A stretch of 62,133 nt of DNA, from NCBI GenBank assembly GCA_016870395.1, contig VGBT01000013.1:1-62133 (forward strand), read 5' to 3'. The notes below the pieces were generated by a model. That model saw nothing but the letters and a program-made list of their open reading frames with translations. It searched no databases and was not told the DNA's origin. Within the stretch, counting starts at the first letter, position 1. Each line of letters opens with the position of its first letter. Of the stretch, positions 8,245 through 16,873 are shown piece after piece. A program made the translations under genes and the position numbers. Source of the stretch: Actinomycetota bacterium. Its GTDB lineage: Bacteria > Actinomycetota > Acidimicrobiia > IMCC26256 > JAENVU01.

Positions 8245-10071
8245 ATGCACGTCGATCTCGTCCAGCTGGCGGGGAGCCGAGGCCGCCTCAGCGAGGCACC
8301 GTCGGTCGACCAGGTGACCGCCGAGGTCATCCGTGGCGCGATGGAGACCATCTGCTTCGAGATGGCCGTCTACGTGTCGCGCACCGCCACCACGCCGATC
8401 CTCAACCAGTCGAACGAACGCAACGCGACGATCCTCGACGCGCAGGGCCGGCTGGCCGCACTCTCCGTGGGGATCCCGCAGTTCATGCTCACGTCCACGC
8501 TGCCGGTGCGCTTCGCGCTCGACTTCCTCGGCCCCGAGGAGTTCCACGAGGGCGACGTGTTCGTGGCGAACGACCCGTACCACGGCGGTGGGCACCTGCC
8601 CGACTACAACGTCTTCGCGCCCGTCTTTGCCGACGACGGCAACGGCGGCCGCCGCATGGTGCTCATCGCGAGCATCCAGTGCCACCACGGCGACACCGGT
8701 GGCGGTGTTCCCGGTGGCTACAACGTCACCGCGACCGACGTGTGGGGCGAAGGCGTCCGCTGGCCCGTCCTGAAGGTGATCGACCGCGGGGTCGAGCGAC
8801 GCGACGTGCTCTATGCGCTGCAGGCGAACAACCGCATTCCGAGCTACATCGGCGACATCCGCGCGCAGATGGGCGCCGCGCAGCTCGCGGCGGACCGGCT
8901 CGGCGACGTCGTCGCCCGCTACGGCACCGTTACGGTCGAGGAGTCGGTGGACTACACGATCGACTACGCGGCCCGCCGCTTCCGCGAGGAGGTCGCCGCC
9001 TGGCCCGACGGCGTGTACGAGGCCGACGCGTACGTCGACCACGATCCGCTCGGCAACCCCGACATCCACCTGCACGTGAAGATCACCGTCGACGGCGACC
9101 GCCTCACCATCGACTACTCGGGCTCCGACGAGCGGCCCGAGATCCAGGCCTGGTCGACGTTCGGCAACACGCGCGGCTACACGATCGGCCAGATCGCCTC
9201 GATGATGGACCCGGAGATCCCCAAGAACGAGGGCTTCTTCGACCAGATCGACCTCGTCGTTCCCGCAGGATGCGTGCTGAACCCGTCTCCGGGGAAGCCG
9301 GTGAGCGCGGGCACGCACCACCCTGGTGCCGACGTCGGCGAGGTCATCGCCGTCGCCATGCAGGACGTCCTGCCCGACAAGGCCGTGCCCCAGTCGTACA
9401 AGACCGGGATCCCCACGATCATCGTGGGAACCGACCCGGTGACCGGGACGCAGTTCACCGACCACTCCGCCGAGGTGTACGCGGGCTGGTGCAACGCGGC
9501 GCGGGGCATGGACGCGTGGGGCGCGCAGAACGCCAGTTTCGGCAACCTGTGGAAGGCCACCGCCGAGATCAACGAGAGCCTCTACCCCCACATCCAGTGG
9601 GAGCGCGACTACCGCGTCGACTCGGGCGGTCCGGGACAGTGGCGGGGCCTGTGCGGCAGCCACTACGAGAAGGAGGTCTGCGTCGACGCGAAGGTCTACA
9701 CGTACGTGGTCGGGATGAAGTACCCGATGCCGGGCATCTGCGGCGGACTCGCCGGTGAACCCAACAAGATGGTGATCCGGCACGGCTCGGCCGACCCGTT
9801 CACGGTCCGCCACACCGCCGACTGGGTGCCGATCGCGGCCGGTGAGCGCATCATGTACGACTACGGCGGCGGCGGCGGCTGGGGCGACCCGCTCGAGCGG
9901 AACCCGCACGCTGTCCTCGACGACGTCCTCGACGAGTACGTGAGCACAGAGGGCGCGCGCCGCGACTACGGCGTCGTGCTGACGGGTTCGCTCGCCGACC
10001 TGACCCTCGCGGTCGACCACGACGCGACGGAGGCGCTGCGCTCCGAGCGCCGTGGCGCGTCCGGGGCGTGA
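8245..10071 (+). CDS. Hydantoinase B/oxoprolinase-family protein (HyuB-like)
   Basis: 608 residues, ATG 8245 preceded by GGGGGG 4-9 nt upstream. The full-length hydantoinase_B domain covers the protein: FEMAVYVSRTATTPILNQSNERNATI near the start, the conserved NDPYHGGGHLPDY block (~110-122), CHHGDTGGGVPGG, and a C-terminal glycine-rich DYGGGGGWGDPLERNP. This family supplies the alpha/delta-type subunit of ATP-dependent N-methylhydantoinases, 5-oxoprolinases and acetone/acetophenone carboxylases. Its partner follows with a 4-nt overlap. The substrate is unknown. A role next to lipid catabolism suggests a carboxylation or ring-opening step, which is inference only. Confidence 0.88.
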   Translation: MHVDLVQLAGSRGRLSEAPSVDQVTAEVIRGAMETICFEMAVYVSRTATTPILNQSNERNATILDAQGRLAALSVGIPQFMLTSTLPVRFALDFLGPEEFHEGDVFVANDPYHGGGHLPDYNVFAPVFADDGNGGRRMVLIASIQCHHGDTGGGVPGGYNVTATDVWGEGVRWPVLKVIDRGVERRDVLYALQANNRIPSYIGDIRAQMGAAQLAADRLGDVVARYGTVTVEESVDYTIDYAARRFREEVAAWPDGVYEADAYVDHDPLGNPDIHLHVKITVDGDRLTIDYSGSDERPEIQAWSTFGNTRGYTIGQIASMMDPEIPKNEGFFDQIDLVVPAGCVLNPSPGKPVSAGTHHPGADVGEVIAVAMQDVLPDKAVPQSYKTGIPTIIVGTDPVTGTQFTDHSAEVYAGWCNAARGMDAWGAQNASFGNLWKATAEINESLYPHIQWERDYRVDSGGPGQWRGLCGSHYEKEVCVDAKVYTYVVGMKYPMPGICGGLAGEPNKMVIRHGSADPFTVRHTADWVPIAAGERIMYDYGGGGGWGDPLERNPHAVLDDVLDEYVSTEGARRDYGVVLTGSLADLTLAVDHDATEALRSERRGASGA

Positions 10072-12137
10072 CCGTGGGCTACCGGGTGGGCATCGACGTC
10101 GGCGGCACCTTCACCGACCTGATCTGCGTAACGCCCGCCGGCGAGGTGGTGCTCGACAAGACGCCGACGACGCCCGAGGACCAGTCGATCGGCGTGATGA
10201 ACGGCCTCGCGCTCCTCGCAGAGCGATTCGCCTGCTCCCTGCACGAGCTGTGCGCGCAGCTCGACATCGTCGTGCACGGGACCACGACGGCCGACAACAC
10301 GATGATCGAGATGAACGGCGCCCCCACCGGGCTCCTCGTGACCAAGGGCCACCGCGACGAGATCGAGATGCGCCGGGTGCACAAGGAGCAGATCTGGGAC
10401 CCGTCGTACCCGGCCCCGCCCCCGATCGCCCGCCGCCGCGCGCGGATCCCGATCCCCGAGCGGATGAACCACGAAGGGCGCGTGCTGCTCCCCCTCGACG
10501 AGGAGGCCGTGCGGGCCGGGGTGCGGCGCCTGCGCCACCTCGGCGTCGAGTCGATCGCGATCATGTTCCTGTTCTCGTTCGTGAACCCCGAGCACGAACG
10601 GCGCGCGGCGGAGATCGTGCGCGAGGAGTTCCCCGACGTCTCCCACGTCTCGCTCTCCCACGAGGTGATGGCCCGGGGACCCGAGTTCGAGCGGGTGTCG
10701 ACGACCCTGGTCAACGCCTACGTCGCGCCGCGCATCGCGGCGTACGTGGACCAGCTCCAGGAGAAGCTGCGCGACGCCGGCTACGCGGGCCAGCTCCTCA
10801 TCATGCAGTCGACGGGCGGCGTGATGCCCCCTGACTACGTCGCCCGTCGCGCCGTGACCCTCCTGGCCAGCGGACCCACCGGCGGCGTGATGGGTGCGAC
10901 GCTGGCCGCGAAGCGCGCCGGGATCGATGACTTCGTCGCGGTCGACATGGGCGGCACCAGCTTCGACCTCGCGCTGGTTCGCGGTGGGCGTCCGGAGATC
11001 AAGACCGACTGGAACTGGCGCTACCGCTACTACATCGGCCTGCCGATGGTCGACGTCCAGAGCGTCGGCGCGGGCGGTGGCTCGATCGCCCGCGTCCGTC
11101 AGGGCGCGCTGCTCGTCGGGCCCGACTCGGCCGGCTCCGCGCCCGGTCCCGTGAGCTACGGGCGCGGCGGCGACCGCCCGACCGTCACCGACGCCGACGC
11201 GGTGCTCGGCTACCTTCCCGAGGACGGCTTCGCGGGTGGGCGCATGACGCTCGACGTAGAAGCCGCGCGCGCGGCCATCGAGCGCGACGCGGCGGCGGCG
11301 CTCGGCGTGGACGTGGTCGAGGCGGCATGGGGCATCGAGCGGATCGTCAACGCCAACATGGCGAACGCGACCCGGCGGGTGCTCGCCGCCCACGGCGCCG
11401 ACCCGCGGACCCTGGCCTTCATCGCGTACGGTGGAAACGGAGCGGTGCACGCCTGGGCCATCGCCGCGGAGCTCGGAATCCACCGGGTGCTCGTGCCGAG
11501 GGCCGCGCCTGCGTTCTCCGCGCTCGGCGTGCTGGTCGCCGACTACGTGGTCGATCTCGTCCGGTCGTACGTGGTGCCGCTCTCACAGGTCGACCTCGAG
11601 CGGATGCGCTCGCTCGCGCACGAGGTGCACGACGAGGCCCGCAAGGAGATGGAGCCGGCCGGGCTCGCCGACGACGCCACCACCGTCGAGCTGTTCGCGC
11701 AGATGTGCTACCCGGGTCAGAACTTCGACATGAGCGTGCCGCTGCCCGAGGGCGAGACCCTCGCCGAGTCCGACCTCCTCGAGCTCGCGGAGCGCTTCCA
11801 CACCCAGCACGAGCGCGACCGCGGGTTCTGCTTCCGCAACCAGCAGCCTCTGGTGCGCGGCGTCCGGCTCGTCGCCCGGTCCGAGACGCCCAAGCCCGAC
11901 CACTTCGCCGAGACCGGCACGGTGCTGGACCCGTCCGCCGCGCTGAAGGGACACCGCGACGCGTACTTCGGCGTCGCGTTCGTGGCCACGCCGGTCTACG
12001 ACGGCCCCGCCCTCGCGCCGGGTTGCACGATCTCGGGCCCGGCGCTGATCGAGGAGCCGTTCACCGTGGTGGTGATCCCACCGGGCGCGACCGCCACGCT
12101 CGACACCGCCGGCAACTACGAGCTGACCCTCGGGTAG
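10068..12137 (+). CDS. Hydantoinase/oxoprolinase-family protein (HyuA-like)
   Basis: 689 residues, GTG 10068 overlapping the hyuB-like stop by 4 nt. The N-terminal Hydant_A_N domain has the ATP-binding phosphate motif GIDVGGTFTDLICV (8-21) and HGTTTADNTMIE. The ASKHA-fold Hydantoinase_A core has STGGVM, ASGPTGGVMGA, DMGGTSFDLALV and GGGSIARV. The C-terminal domain ends after FTVVVIPPGATATLD. It works with HyuB to cleave or carboxylate a cyclic amide or ketone with ATP. Together the pair equals a two-subunit enzyme; no third (beta/gamma) subunit gene as in acetone carboxylase is nearby. Confidence 0.88.
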   Translation: MTVGYRVGIDVGGTFTDLICVTPAGEVVLDKTPTTPEDQSIGVMNGLALLAERFACSLHELCAQLDIVVHGTTTADNTMIEMNGAPTGLLVTKGHRDEIEMRRVHKEQIWDPSYPAPPPIARRRARIPIPERMNHEGRVLLPLDEEAVRAGVRRLRHLGVESIAIMFLFSFVNPEHERRAAEIVREEFPDVSHVSLSHEVMARGPEFERVSTTLVNAYVAPRIAAYVDQLQEKLRDAGYAGQLLIMQSTGGVMPPDYVARRAVTLLASGPTGGVMGATLAAKRAGIDDFVAVDMGGTSFDLALVRGGRPEIKTDWNWRYRYYIGLPMVDVQSVGAGGGSIARVRQGALLVGPDSAGSAPGPVSYGRGGDRPTVTDADAVLGYLPEDGFAGGRMTLDVEAARAAIERDAAAALGVDVVEAAWGIERIVNANMANATRRVLAAHGADPRTLAFIAYGGNGAVHAWAIAAELGIHRVLVPRAAPAFSALGVLVADYVVDLVRSYVVPLSQVDLERMRSLAHEVHDEARKEMEPAGLADDATTVELFAQMCYPGQNFDMSVPLPEGETLAESDLLELAERFHTQHERDRGFCFRNQQPLVRGVRLVARSETPKPDHFAETGTVLDPSAALKGHRDAYFGVAFVATPVYDGPALAPGCTISGPALIEEPFTVVVIPPGATATLDTAGNYELTLG

Positions 12138-12198
12138 CGCGCCGCGCGCCTGGGCGCAGGCCCGCAGTTGTTGCCGTCGGGGCGTCTCCACGGGATTC

Positions 12199-12239
12199 TG
12201 GCATCAGCAGACCGCGACTATCGCAGTCTGCTGACGCCA
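12199..12239. repeat. Palindromic repeat, family 2, copy E
   Basis: 41-bp near-perfect dyad: 19-bp arms starting TGGCATCAGCAGACCGCGA around a CTA centre, with 2 mismatches. A relative lies at 28920-28964. It sits 62 nt after the hyuA-like stop and ~120 bp before the convergent small gene. It could be a bidirectional terminator or a dispersed palindromic element. Confidence 0.7.
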
Positions 12240-12357
12240 AAGCGTTGGTGACGCAGGACCCGGCGTAAGCCGCTCTCCGAGGCCTACCGGGCCCGCTGGC
12301 CGCGAACGCCCGAGCCCGAGCTGCTCGTGGTGATCGACCGTCGCATCGGCGCGCCCG

Positions 12358-12540
12358 CTACCTGACCGTCTGCTCCCAGGGCACCGCGTGCTCCGCGATG
12401 ACCGTGCAGTCGAACCGTTCCTCCGCGATCCGACGCGCCTCGTGCTCGGCCTGGGCGGGATCCTCCGCCTCGACGAGCAGCATCGCGACACCGTTGCCCT
12501 CGGCTCGATCGAGCGTGTGGATGGCGACTCCGTAGGTCAC
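12358..12540 (-). CDS. Small conserved-looking hypothetical protein (60 aa)
   Basis: 60 residues from GTG 12540 with an AGAAAGG ribosome-binding site ~10 nt upstream. The sequence (YGVAIHTLDRAEGNGVAMLL, EAEDPAQAEHEARRIAEERF) has a strand-helix pattern like a small alpha/beta dimer with an alanine- and glutamate-rich helix. No family is recognised. It is convergent with hyuA and just downstream of the peptidase gene on the same strand, separated by 146 bp. The regular secondary-structure pattern, good start and correct codon bias support coding; function is unknown. Confidence 0.5.
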   Translation of the reverse strand: MTYGVAIHTLDRAEGNGVAMLLVEAEDPAQAEHEARRIAEERFDCTVIAEHAVPWEQTVR

Positions 12541-12686
12541 GGTCTCGGGCCTTTCTCTCGGCCCCTCGCGTCGCGAGCGGCTCCTGCCCATTCTCAACGC
12601 ATCGGCATGGTTGCGCGTTCCATTGACCGCACAGCCTCGATTTCGGTGAACACCGGTGAAACCTTGGTCGATCGCCGGATCGGCAC

Positions 12687-13481
12687 CTATCCCGGCGGCG
12701 CGGTGTCGAAGTGCTGGGGGTCGGGCGTGTCGCCGAAGGAGCCGCCCCAACGCCATCCGATCGCCGCGAACGCACCGTGCACGACGTCGCCCTCGTGGAC
12801 CATCCCCGCCTCCTGGCGCGCCCGGTCGCGGTAGGGCTCGGACCTGGGATCGAGCAGATGTCCGTCGGGATACACGTAGGGGTTCTGGCGGGGGTCGATG
12901 TCGATCGCGAGCCCGTAGGCGTGGCGCGACCAGCCCGTGCCGCCCGTGACGGCCCGGCAGTTGAACGCCGAGGTGTTGTTGGCCAGCACGGACGCTTCGT
13001 CGCTCCCGCCGTAGTCGTCGACCAGCTGCATCCGCTCGATCGGGAATCGCGCCTCGTAGAGCGTGCGCAGCACCCCGACGAGCCGCTCGGCCCACGCCGC
13101 GTGCACCACGAGCTCGCCGGTGTGGGCCGCGCCGTCAAAGCCCCAGTACGTGACGTGCAGCAGACGCAGGCCAGCGAGTGGCACCGGACAGCCGGGACGC
13201 CATGAGACGCCGGTCATGCGCGCCTGCGTCGCCGGGTCGATCGGTGCGATCGTCGCCGCGAACTCGGGCGGAACCGTGCTCGGCGGGTTCGCAGGCACGA
13301 CGGTCGTCGCAATGGTCGCAGGACGCGACGTCGGCGAGGTGTCGGCCGCGCCGGAGCCTCCTCCGCCTCCGCACCCACCCACGCCGACGAGACCCACCGC
13401 CAGCACCCCGGGCAGGAGCACCGTCCGAGGCCCGCGACTCCCGCGCCGACCCCGACCGCACGACCGCCGGCTGACAACCAT
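12687..13481 (-). CDS. Secreted lipoprotein with peptidase M15-type (D-Ala-D-Ala carboxypeptidase-like) domain
   Basis: 264 residues. Signal peptide followed by lipobox VGVGGC (Cys37), then a Thr/Pro/Ser-rich linker (40-75). The C-terminal ~130 residues are an M15C-like zinc peptidase: SRHAYGLAIDI supplies His187 and Asp194, and DPQHFD supplies the third ligand His257; GWRWGG lies near the end. It would trim peptidoglycan peptides outside the membrane, anchored by lipid. The ATG at 13481 overlaps the dyad at 13471-13486; a later start would shorten the signal peptide's positive N-region. It diverges from the GMC operon. Confidence 0.82.
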   Translation of the reverse strand: MVVSRRSCGRGRRGSRGPRTVLLPGVLAVGLVGVGGCGGGGGSGAADTSPTSRPATIATTVVPANPPSTVPPEFAATIAPIDPATQARMTGVSWRPGCPVPLAGLRLLHVTYWGFDGAAHTGELVVHAAWAERLVGVLRTLYEARFPIERMQLVDDYGGSDEASVLANNTSAFNCRAVTGGTGWSRHAYGLAIDIDPRQNPYVYPDGHLLDPRSEPYRDRARQEAGMVHEGDVVHGAFAAIGWRWGGSFGDTPDPQHFDTAPPG

Positions 13482-13486
13482 GTCAG
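13471..13486. promoter_or_regulatory. Palindromic operator, site 3
   Basis: CTGACAACCATGTCAG, with CTGACA/TGTCAG arms, between the divergent M15 peptidase lipoprotein and the GMC-oxidoreductase operon. Its centre is ~25 bp upstream of the ATG at 13503. It also overlaps the proposed first codons of the peptidase gene. Confidence 0.7.
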
Positions 13487-13502
13487 GTAGTGTGCCGCGC
13501 CG

Positions 13503-14078
13503 ATGGCGGGCCCGGTGCGGTTCCTCTCACCTCAGGAGCATGCCGTGCTCGAGGCGGCCTGCGAGCGGTGCATCCCGGCGACCGACGCGCACCCCGGCGC
13601 ACGGGCGCTCGGCGTTGCCGACTACATCGACGGGCTGCTCGGCGCCTTCCTGGTGGACCCGCCCCGCATCTGGGCGGGCGGCCCGTTCTCCGGCCGCCAC
13701 GGCGGCGAACCCGGCTTCGACACCTACCTCCGGCTCTCGAGCCTCGAGGAGCTCGCCTGGCGCACCCGCATCGAGGGCTCCCAGGGGATTCCCGAGCGCG
13801 AGCGCCTCGGCCCGGTGAAGGGCTGGCAGCAGGAGTACCGCGACGGCATCGCCGCGCTGGGCGCCGACTACTGCGACTGCGACGGCGAGGAGCAGGACCG
13901 TCGCCTCGACGCGCTCCCCGGCTTCAAGGCCCTCTGCTACGAGCACGCGTGCGAGGGCGCCTACGGCGCGCCGGAGTACGGCGGCAACCGTGGCGGAGCC
14001 GGATGGCGGGCAATCGGCTTCCCGGGTGACGTGGCGCCCCGCGGATATACCGATGCCGAAGTCAGCGAACGTCCGTGA
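13503..14078 (+). CDS. Gluconate 2-dehydrogenase subunit 3-family protein
   Basis: 191 residues, ATG 13503. It begins with the family's LSPQEHAVLEAACERCIPATDAHPGARALGVADYIDGLL-type helical segment (split here around residues 8-45). The C-terminus has the ACEGAYGAPEYGGNRGGAGWRAIGFPGD block typical of small subunits of flavoprotein GMC dehydrogenases (residues ~150-178). Usually such subunits carry a Tat signal; none is visible, so the complex may be cytoplasmic or hitchhike on another signal. Its stop overlaps the GMC start by 4 nt, strongly implying a heterodimer. Confidence 0.82.
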   Translation: MAGPVRFLSPQEHAVLEAACERCIPATDAHPGARALGVADYIDGLLGAFLVDPPRIWAGGPFSGRHGGEPGFDTYLRLSSLEELAWRTRIEGSQGIPERERLGPVKGWQQEYRDGIAALGADYCDCDGEEQDRRLDALPGFKALCYEHACEGAYGAPEYGGNRGGAGWRAIGFPGDVAPRGYTDAEVSERP

Positions 14079-15772
14079 GCGACTGCGACGCGGCGATCGT
14101 TGGCAGCGGGCCCGCGGGCGCCACCGCGGCACACGTGCTGACCGAGGCCGGCTGGTCGGTGATCGTGCTCGAAAAGGGCCGCAACCATCTCCTCGACCTC
14201 GAGCCGCCCTTCGGCCCGCTCGGCGCGGTCAGCAACGACGAGCTCAAGCTCACTCGCCGCCACTTTCTCGGCCCCGACCCATGGCTCGAGCCGCGCACCT
14301 ACCGCCGATCGGCCAGCGACGGCGATCGCCTCGAGACCGGCGACGTCAACAATCTCCCCTCCACCGTCGGCGGCGGTGGCTCTCACGCCGACGGCAAGCT
14401 CCCTCGTTTCCGGGAGGAGGACTTCCGGATCCTGAGTCACCAGGGCGCCGTCGAGGGCGCGGAGCTCGTCGACTGGCCCTTCGGCTACGACGAGGTCGAG
14501 GCCTGCTATGCGGAGGCGGAGCGAGTGGTGGGTGTGGCCGGGGAGGCAGGCGCGAACCCGTTCGCCTCGTGGCGCGCGGACCCCTTCCCGATGCCGCCGG
14601 GACCGGACATGTACTGCGCACGGCTCACGAGCGAAGCCGCCACGCGCCTCGGCTACCACCCGTACCGCGCCCCCACGGGCGTGAACAGTGTCGAGTACGA
14701 CGGACGGCCCGCGTGCAACAACTGCGGGTTCTGCGCGTACTACGGCTGCCCGATCGAGGCCAAGGGCGATCCCGTCGCACCGCTCCGGCACGCGCTGCGC
14801 ACCGGGCGTTGCGAGCTCCGACCCGAGTCGGTGGTGACCGACGTCCTGGTCGACGGCACCGGTCGCCGGGCACGTGGCGTGCGGTACCTCGACCGCGAGC
14901 TCGACCTCCACGAGATCTCTGCCCGCCACGTGATCCTCGCCGGTGGCGCGTTCGAGACCCCCCGCCTGCTCCTGCGCAACGGGCTGGGCAACCCCGACGT
15001 CGTCGGGCGCTTCCTGTCGTTCCACTTCCAGACCTTCGTCCTCGGCATCTTCGACCACCGCCTGCACGGCCACCGCGGTCGCGCCGTCACCCATTTGATG
15101 GACGACCCGATTGTGGGAGACGGCGACGTTGCCGCAGCCGCGCGCGACGCGGGCCTCCCGTTCCTGCGCGGCGGCATCGTCGAGCACGGTGCGGCGAGTG
15201 GCCCCGTTATGGAAGCACTGCACTCCCCCGCAGGACCGATGCACTCCCGCCTCATGGTCGACTCGCCACTGCGCGACTGCATGGCGGCATTCACGATGCA
15301 GGGCGAGGACCTCCCGGTCGCGACCAACCGCGTCGACCTCGACCCGCAGGTACGCGACGTGTACGGCATGCCCGCGGGACGGGTCACGTACGCGCCCCAC
15401 CGGCACGAGGTCGCATGCGCCGAGCACTGGGCCCCGCGGCTGGAGCTCGTGATGCGCGAGGCCGGCGCGCAGCGCACCTTCTGGGCGACTTCACCCGCGC
15501 TGCCGGGGACGCGGGGCGATCTCCCGGGATTCCGCGCGCCGATGTCACGCCACATCATCGGTACCGCCCGCATGGGCGACGACCCGCGCACCAGCGTGTT
15601 CGACCGTTGGCAACGTCTCCACGGCATCGACAACGTGATGTGCGCCGACTCGTCGGTCTTCCCGACGAGCACCGGCTACGGCCCGACGCTCACGATCGTC
15701 GCCCTGGCGATCCGAGCGTCACGCGCGCTCGCGGGACTCGACCCGCTCCGCTCCAACCGAGCGCGCCCCTAG
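14075..15772 (+). CDS. GMC-family oxidoreductase (FAD-dependent alcohol/sugar/sterol dehydrogenase)
   Basis: 565 residues, GTG 14075. FAD-binding Rossmann motif GSGPAGATAA (~9-18), an LEKGRN segment, an internal cysteine cluster CNNCGFCAYYGCP (~210-222), a HVILAGGAFETPRLLL block, and the C-terminal GMC motif with MCADSSVFPTSTGYGPTLTI, whose neighbouring His (HIIGTARMGDD) is the usual catalytic base. With the subunit-3 partner this resembles membrane- or quinone-linked dehydrogenases that pass electrons to cytochromes. No cytochrome subunit follows; the operon ends here. The substrate, possibly a sterol or polyol, is not determinable. Confidence 0.87.
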   Translation: MSDCDAAIVGSGPAGATAAHVLTEAGWSVIVLEKGRNHLLDLEPPFGPLGAVSNDELKLTRRHFLGPDPWLEPRTYRRSASDGDRLETGDVNNLPSTVGGGGSHADGKLPRFREEDFRILSHQGAVEGAELVDWPFGYDEVEACYAEAERVVGVAGEAGANPFASWRADPFPMPPGPDMYCARLTSEAATRLGYHPYRAPTGVNSVEYDGRPACNNCGFCAYYGCPIEAKGDPVAPLRHALRTGRCELRPESVVTDVLVDGTGRRARGVRYLDRELDLHEISARHVILAGGAFETPRLLLRNGLGNPDVVGRFLSFHFQTFVLGIFDHRLHGHRGRAVTHLMDDPIVGDGDVAAAARDAGLPFLRGGIVEHGAASGPVMEALHSPAGPMHSRLMVDSPLRDCMAAFTMQGEDLPVATNRVDLDPQVRDVYGMPAGRVTYAPHRHEVACAEHWAPRLELVMREAGAQRTFWATSPALPGTRGDLPGFRAPMSRHIIGTARMGDDPRTSVFDRWQRLHGIDNVMCADSSVFPTSTGYGPTLTIVALAIRASRALAGLDPLRSNRARP

Positions 15773-15775
15773 CTC

Positions 15776-16708
15776 TCACGGAACTGTCGCGTTTTCCTCA
15801 CGCCCAAGCGTGAGGTACCCGCGACAGTTTCGCCGAGGTGGGTCAGGCTGCTCGAGCACGAGCTCCTGCTCGAGCACGAGCTCCTGCTCGGGCCGCAGCA
15901 CCCGTTCGGGCACCGGCTTCAAGTCCTTCACGATGCCGACCCAGCTCAGCGCGACCAGGAAGTAGTACGTGATGTCGACCTCCCACCAGAAGAATCCCTG
16001 GCGGGCGGAGGCCTGGAAGTGGTGGTGGTTGTTGTGCCAGCCCTCACCGCCGGTGAGCAACGCGAGCAGGAACGAGTTGCGGCTGGTGTCCGGCGTCTCG
16101 TAGCGACGGCGACCGAACACGTGCATCAGGCTGTTGATCGAGAAGGTGGTGTGCCACAGCACCACGGTCGACCAGAAGAACCCGACGACCAGACCCGGCC
16201 ATCCGCCGATGAGGTACGCGGCGATCCCGTACGCCCACGGCGCGACCCAGTCGTGGCGGTTCAACCACACCAGCTCCGGGTACTTCGCGAAGTCCTTGAT
16301 GCCGTCGTAGTTGGTCGGCTTGAACTTGTCGCAGAGGATCCACCCGACGTGGCTCCACCAGAAGCCCTTGCGCGGCGAGTGCACATCGGCGTCGGTGTCG
16401 GACCAGCGATGGTGGTGACGGTGGTTCGCCGCCCACCACAGCACGCCCTTCTGTGCCGTCGCCTGCGCCTGGAAGGCGAACACGAGCTGCCAGAAGCGGT
16501 TGAGCCTGTAGGCGCGGTGCGAGAAGTACCGGTGGTAGCCGGCCGTCACGAAGATCGACCGCACGGCGAACATCCCGAAGAACAGCCAGACCGCGGTCCA
16601 CGTGATCCCGGTGAAGATCACGGCGAGGCAGAGCAGGTGCACCAGGAAGAACGGGATCGAGTGAGCCCAGTTGACGCGCTCGTCTGCGGGCCGGGTAAGG
16701 CGGGTCAT
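15776..16708 (-). CDS. Fatty-acid (acyl-CoA delta-9 type) desaturase
   Basis: 310 residues from ATG 16708, chosen because GAGGA lies 5 nt upstream; in-frame GTG/ATG starts up to 18 nt earlier are possible. Membrane di-iron desaturase with the three histidine boxes: HRYFSH (59-64), HRHHHRWSD (96-104), and HNNHHH near 240. Four hydrophobic segments flank them. It inserts a cis double bond in acyl chains using O2 and an electron carrier. The C-terminal tail is odd: an 18-bp tandem duplication encodes QELVLE twice, and the last ~18 residues are encoded by a nested DNA palindrome, so the tail is probably dispensable. Confidence 0.9.
   Translation of the reverse strand: MTRLTRPADERVNWAHSIPFFLVHLLCLAVIFTGITWTAVWLFFGMFAVRSIFVTAGYHRYFSHRAYRLNRFWQLVFAFQAQATAQKGVLWWAANHRHHHRWSDTDADVHSPRKGFWWSHVGWILCDKFKPTNYDGIKDFAKYPELVWLNRHDWVAPWAYGIAAYLIGGWPGLVVGFFWSTVVLWHTTFSINSLMHVFGRRRYETPDTSRNSFLLALLTGGEGWHNNHHHFQASARQGFFWWEVDITYYFLVALSWVGIVKDLKPVPERVLRPEQELVLEQELVLEQPDPPRRNCRGYLTLGREENATVP
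15782..15829. terminator. Nested palindrome at the convergent ends of the GMC and desaturase genes
   Basis: Outer arms AACTGTCGCG/CGCGACAGTT (10 bp, perfect) enclose inner arms CCTCACGC/GCGTGAGG (8 bp, perfect) around CCAA, with 4-nt spacers TTTT and TACC. It lies between convergent stops but inside the desaturase frame. It could serve as a bidirectional terminator; its symmetric nested form also resembles palindromic insertion elements. Confidence 0.6.
15851..15886. repeat. 18-bp perfect tandem duplication in the desaturase C-terminus
   Basis: CTCGAGCACGAGCTCCTG occurs twice head to tail (15851-15868 and 15869-15886). In frame it encodes QELVLE-QELVLE near the desaturase C-terminus. Recent slippage or duplication is likely. 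Confidence 0.85.
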
Positions 16709-16730
16709 CGTCCTCGGCATCGGCACTCAG

Positions 16731-16750
16731 CCTACCTACCGGCAGGTAGG
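16731..16750. promoter_or_regulatory. Candidate operator upstream of the desaturase
   Basis: CCTACCTACCGGCAGGTAGG is a 20-bp dyad with 9 of 10 arm positions matched. It lies 23-42 bp upstream of the preferred desaturase ATG, overlapping the expected promoter or transcription start. Its sequence differs from the CTGAC-N6-GTCAG sites, so a different, lipid-responsive TetR/GntR-like regulator is likely. Confidence 0.6.
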
Positions 16751-16873
16751 GAGCACCATCGGAGCCGCGGAAACGCGCTGACCAGCCCCGATGGGCGACG
16801 ACCGAGCCGCGACGCGACGGCGGGGGCCGGCAGTGCCGGCCTTTGTGTCCCAGCAGTCCGCGAGAATGCCCCG

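Noticed and set aside
9966-11483. Long minus-strand open frame opposite the hyuBA genes
   Set aside because: It is a GC-skew shadow: composition is Arg/His/Val/Asp-rich without motifs, and the plus-strand frames carry complete family domains.
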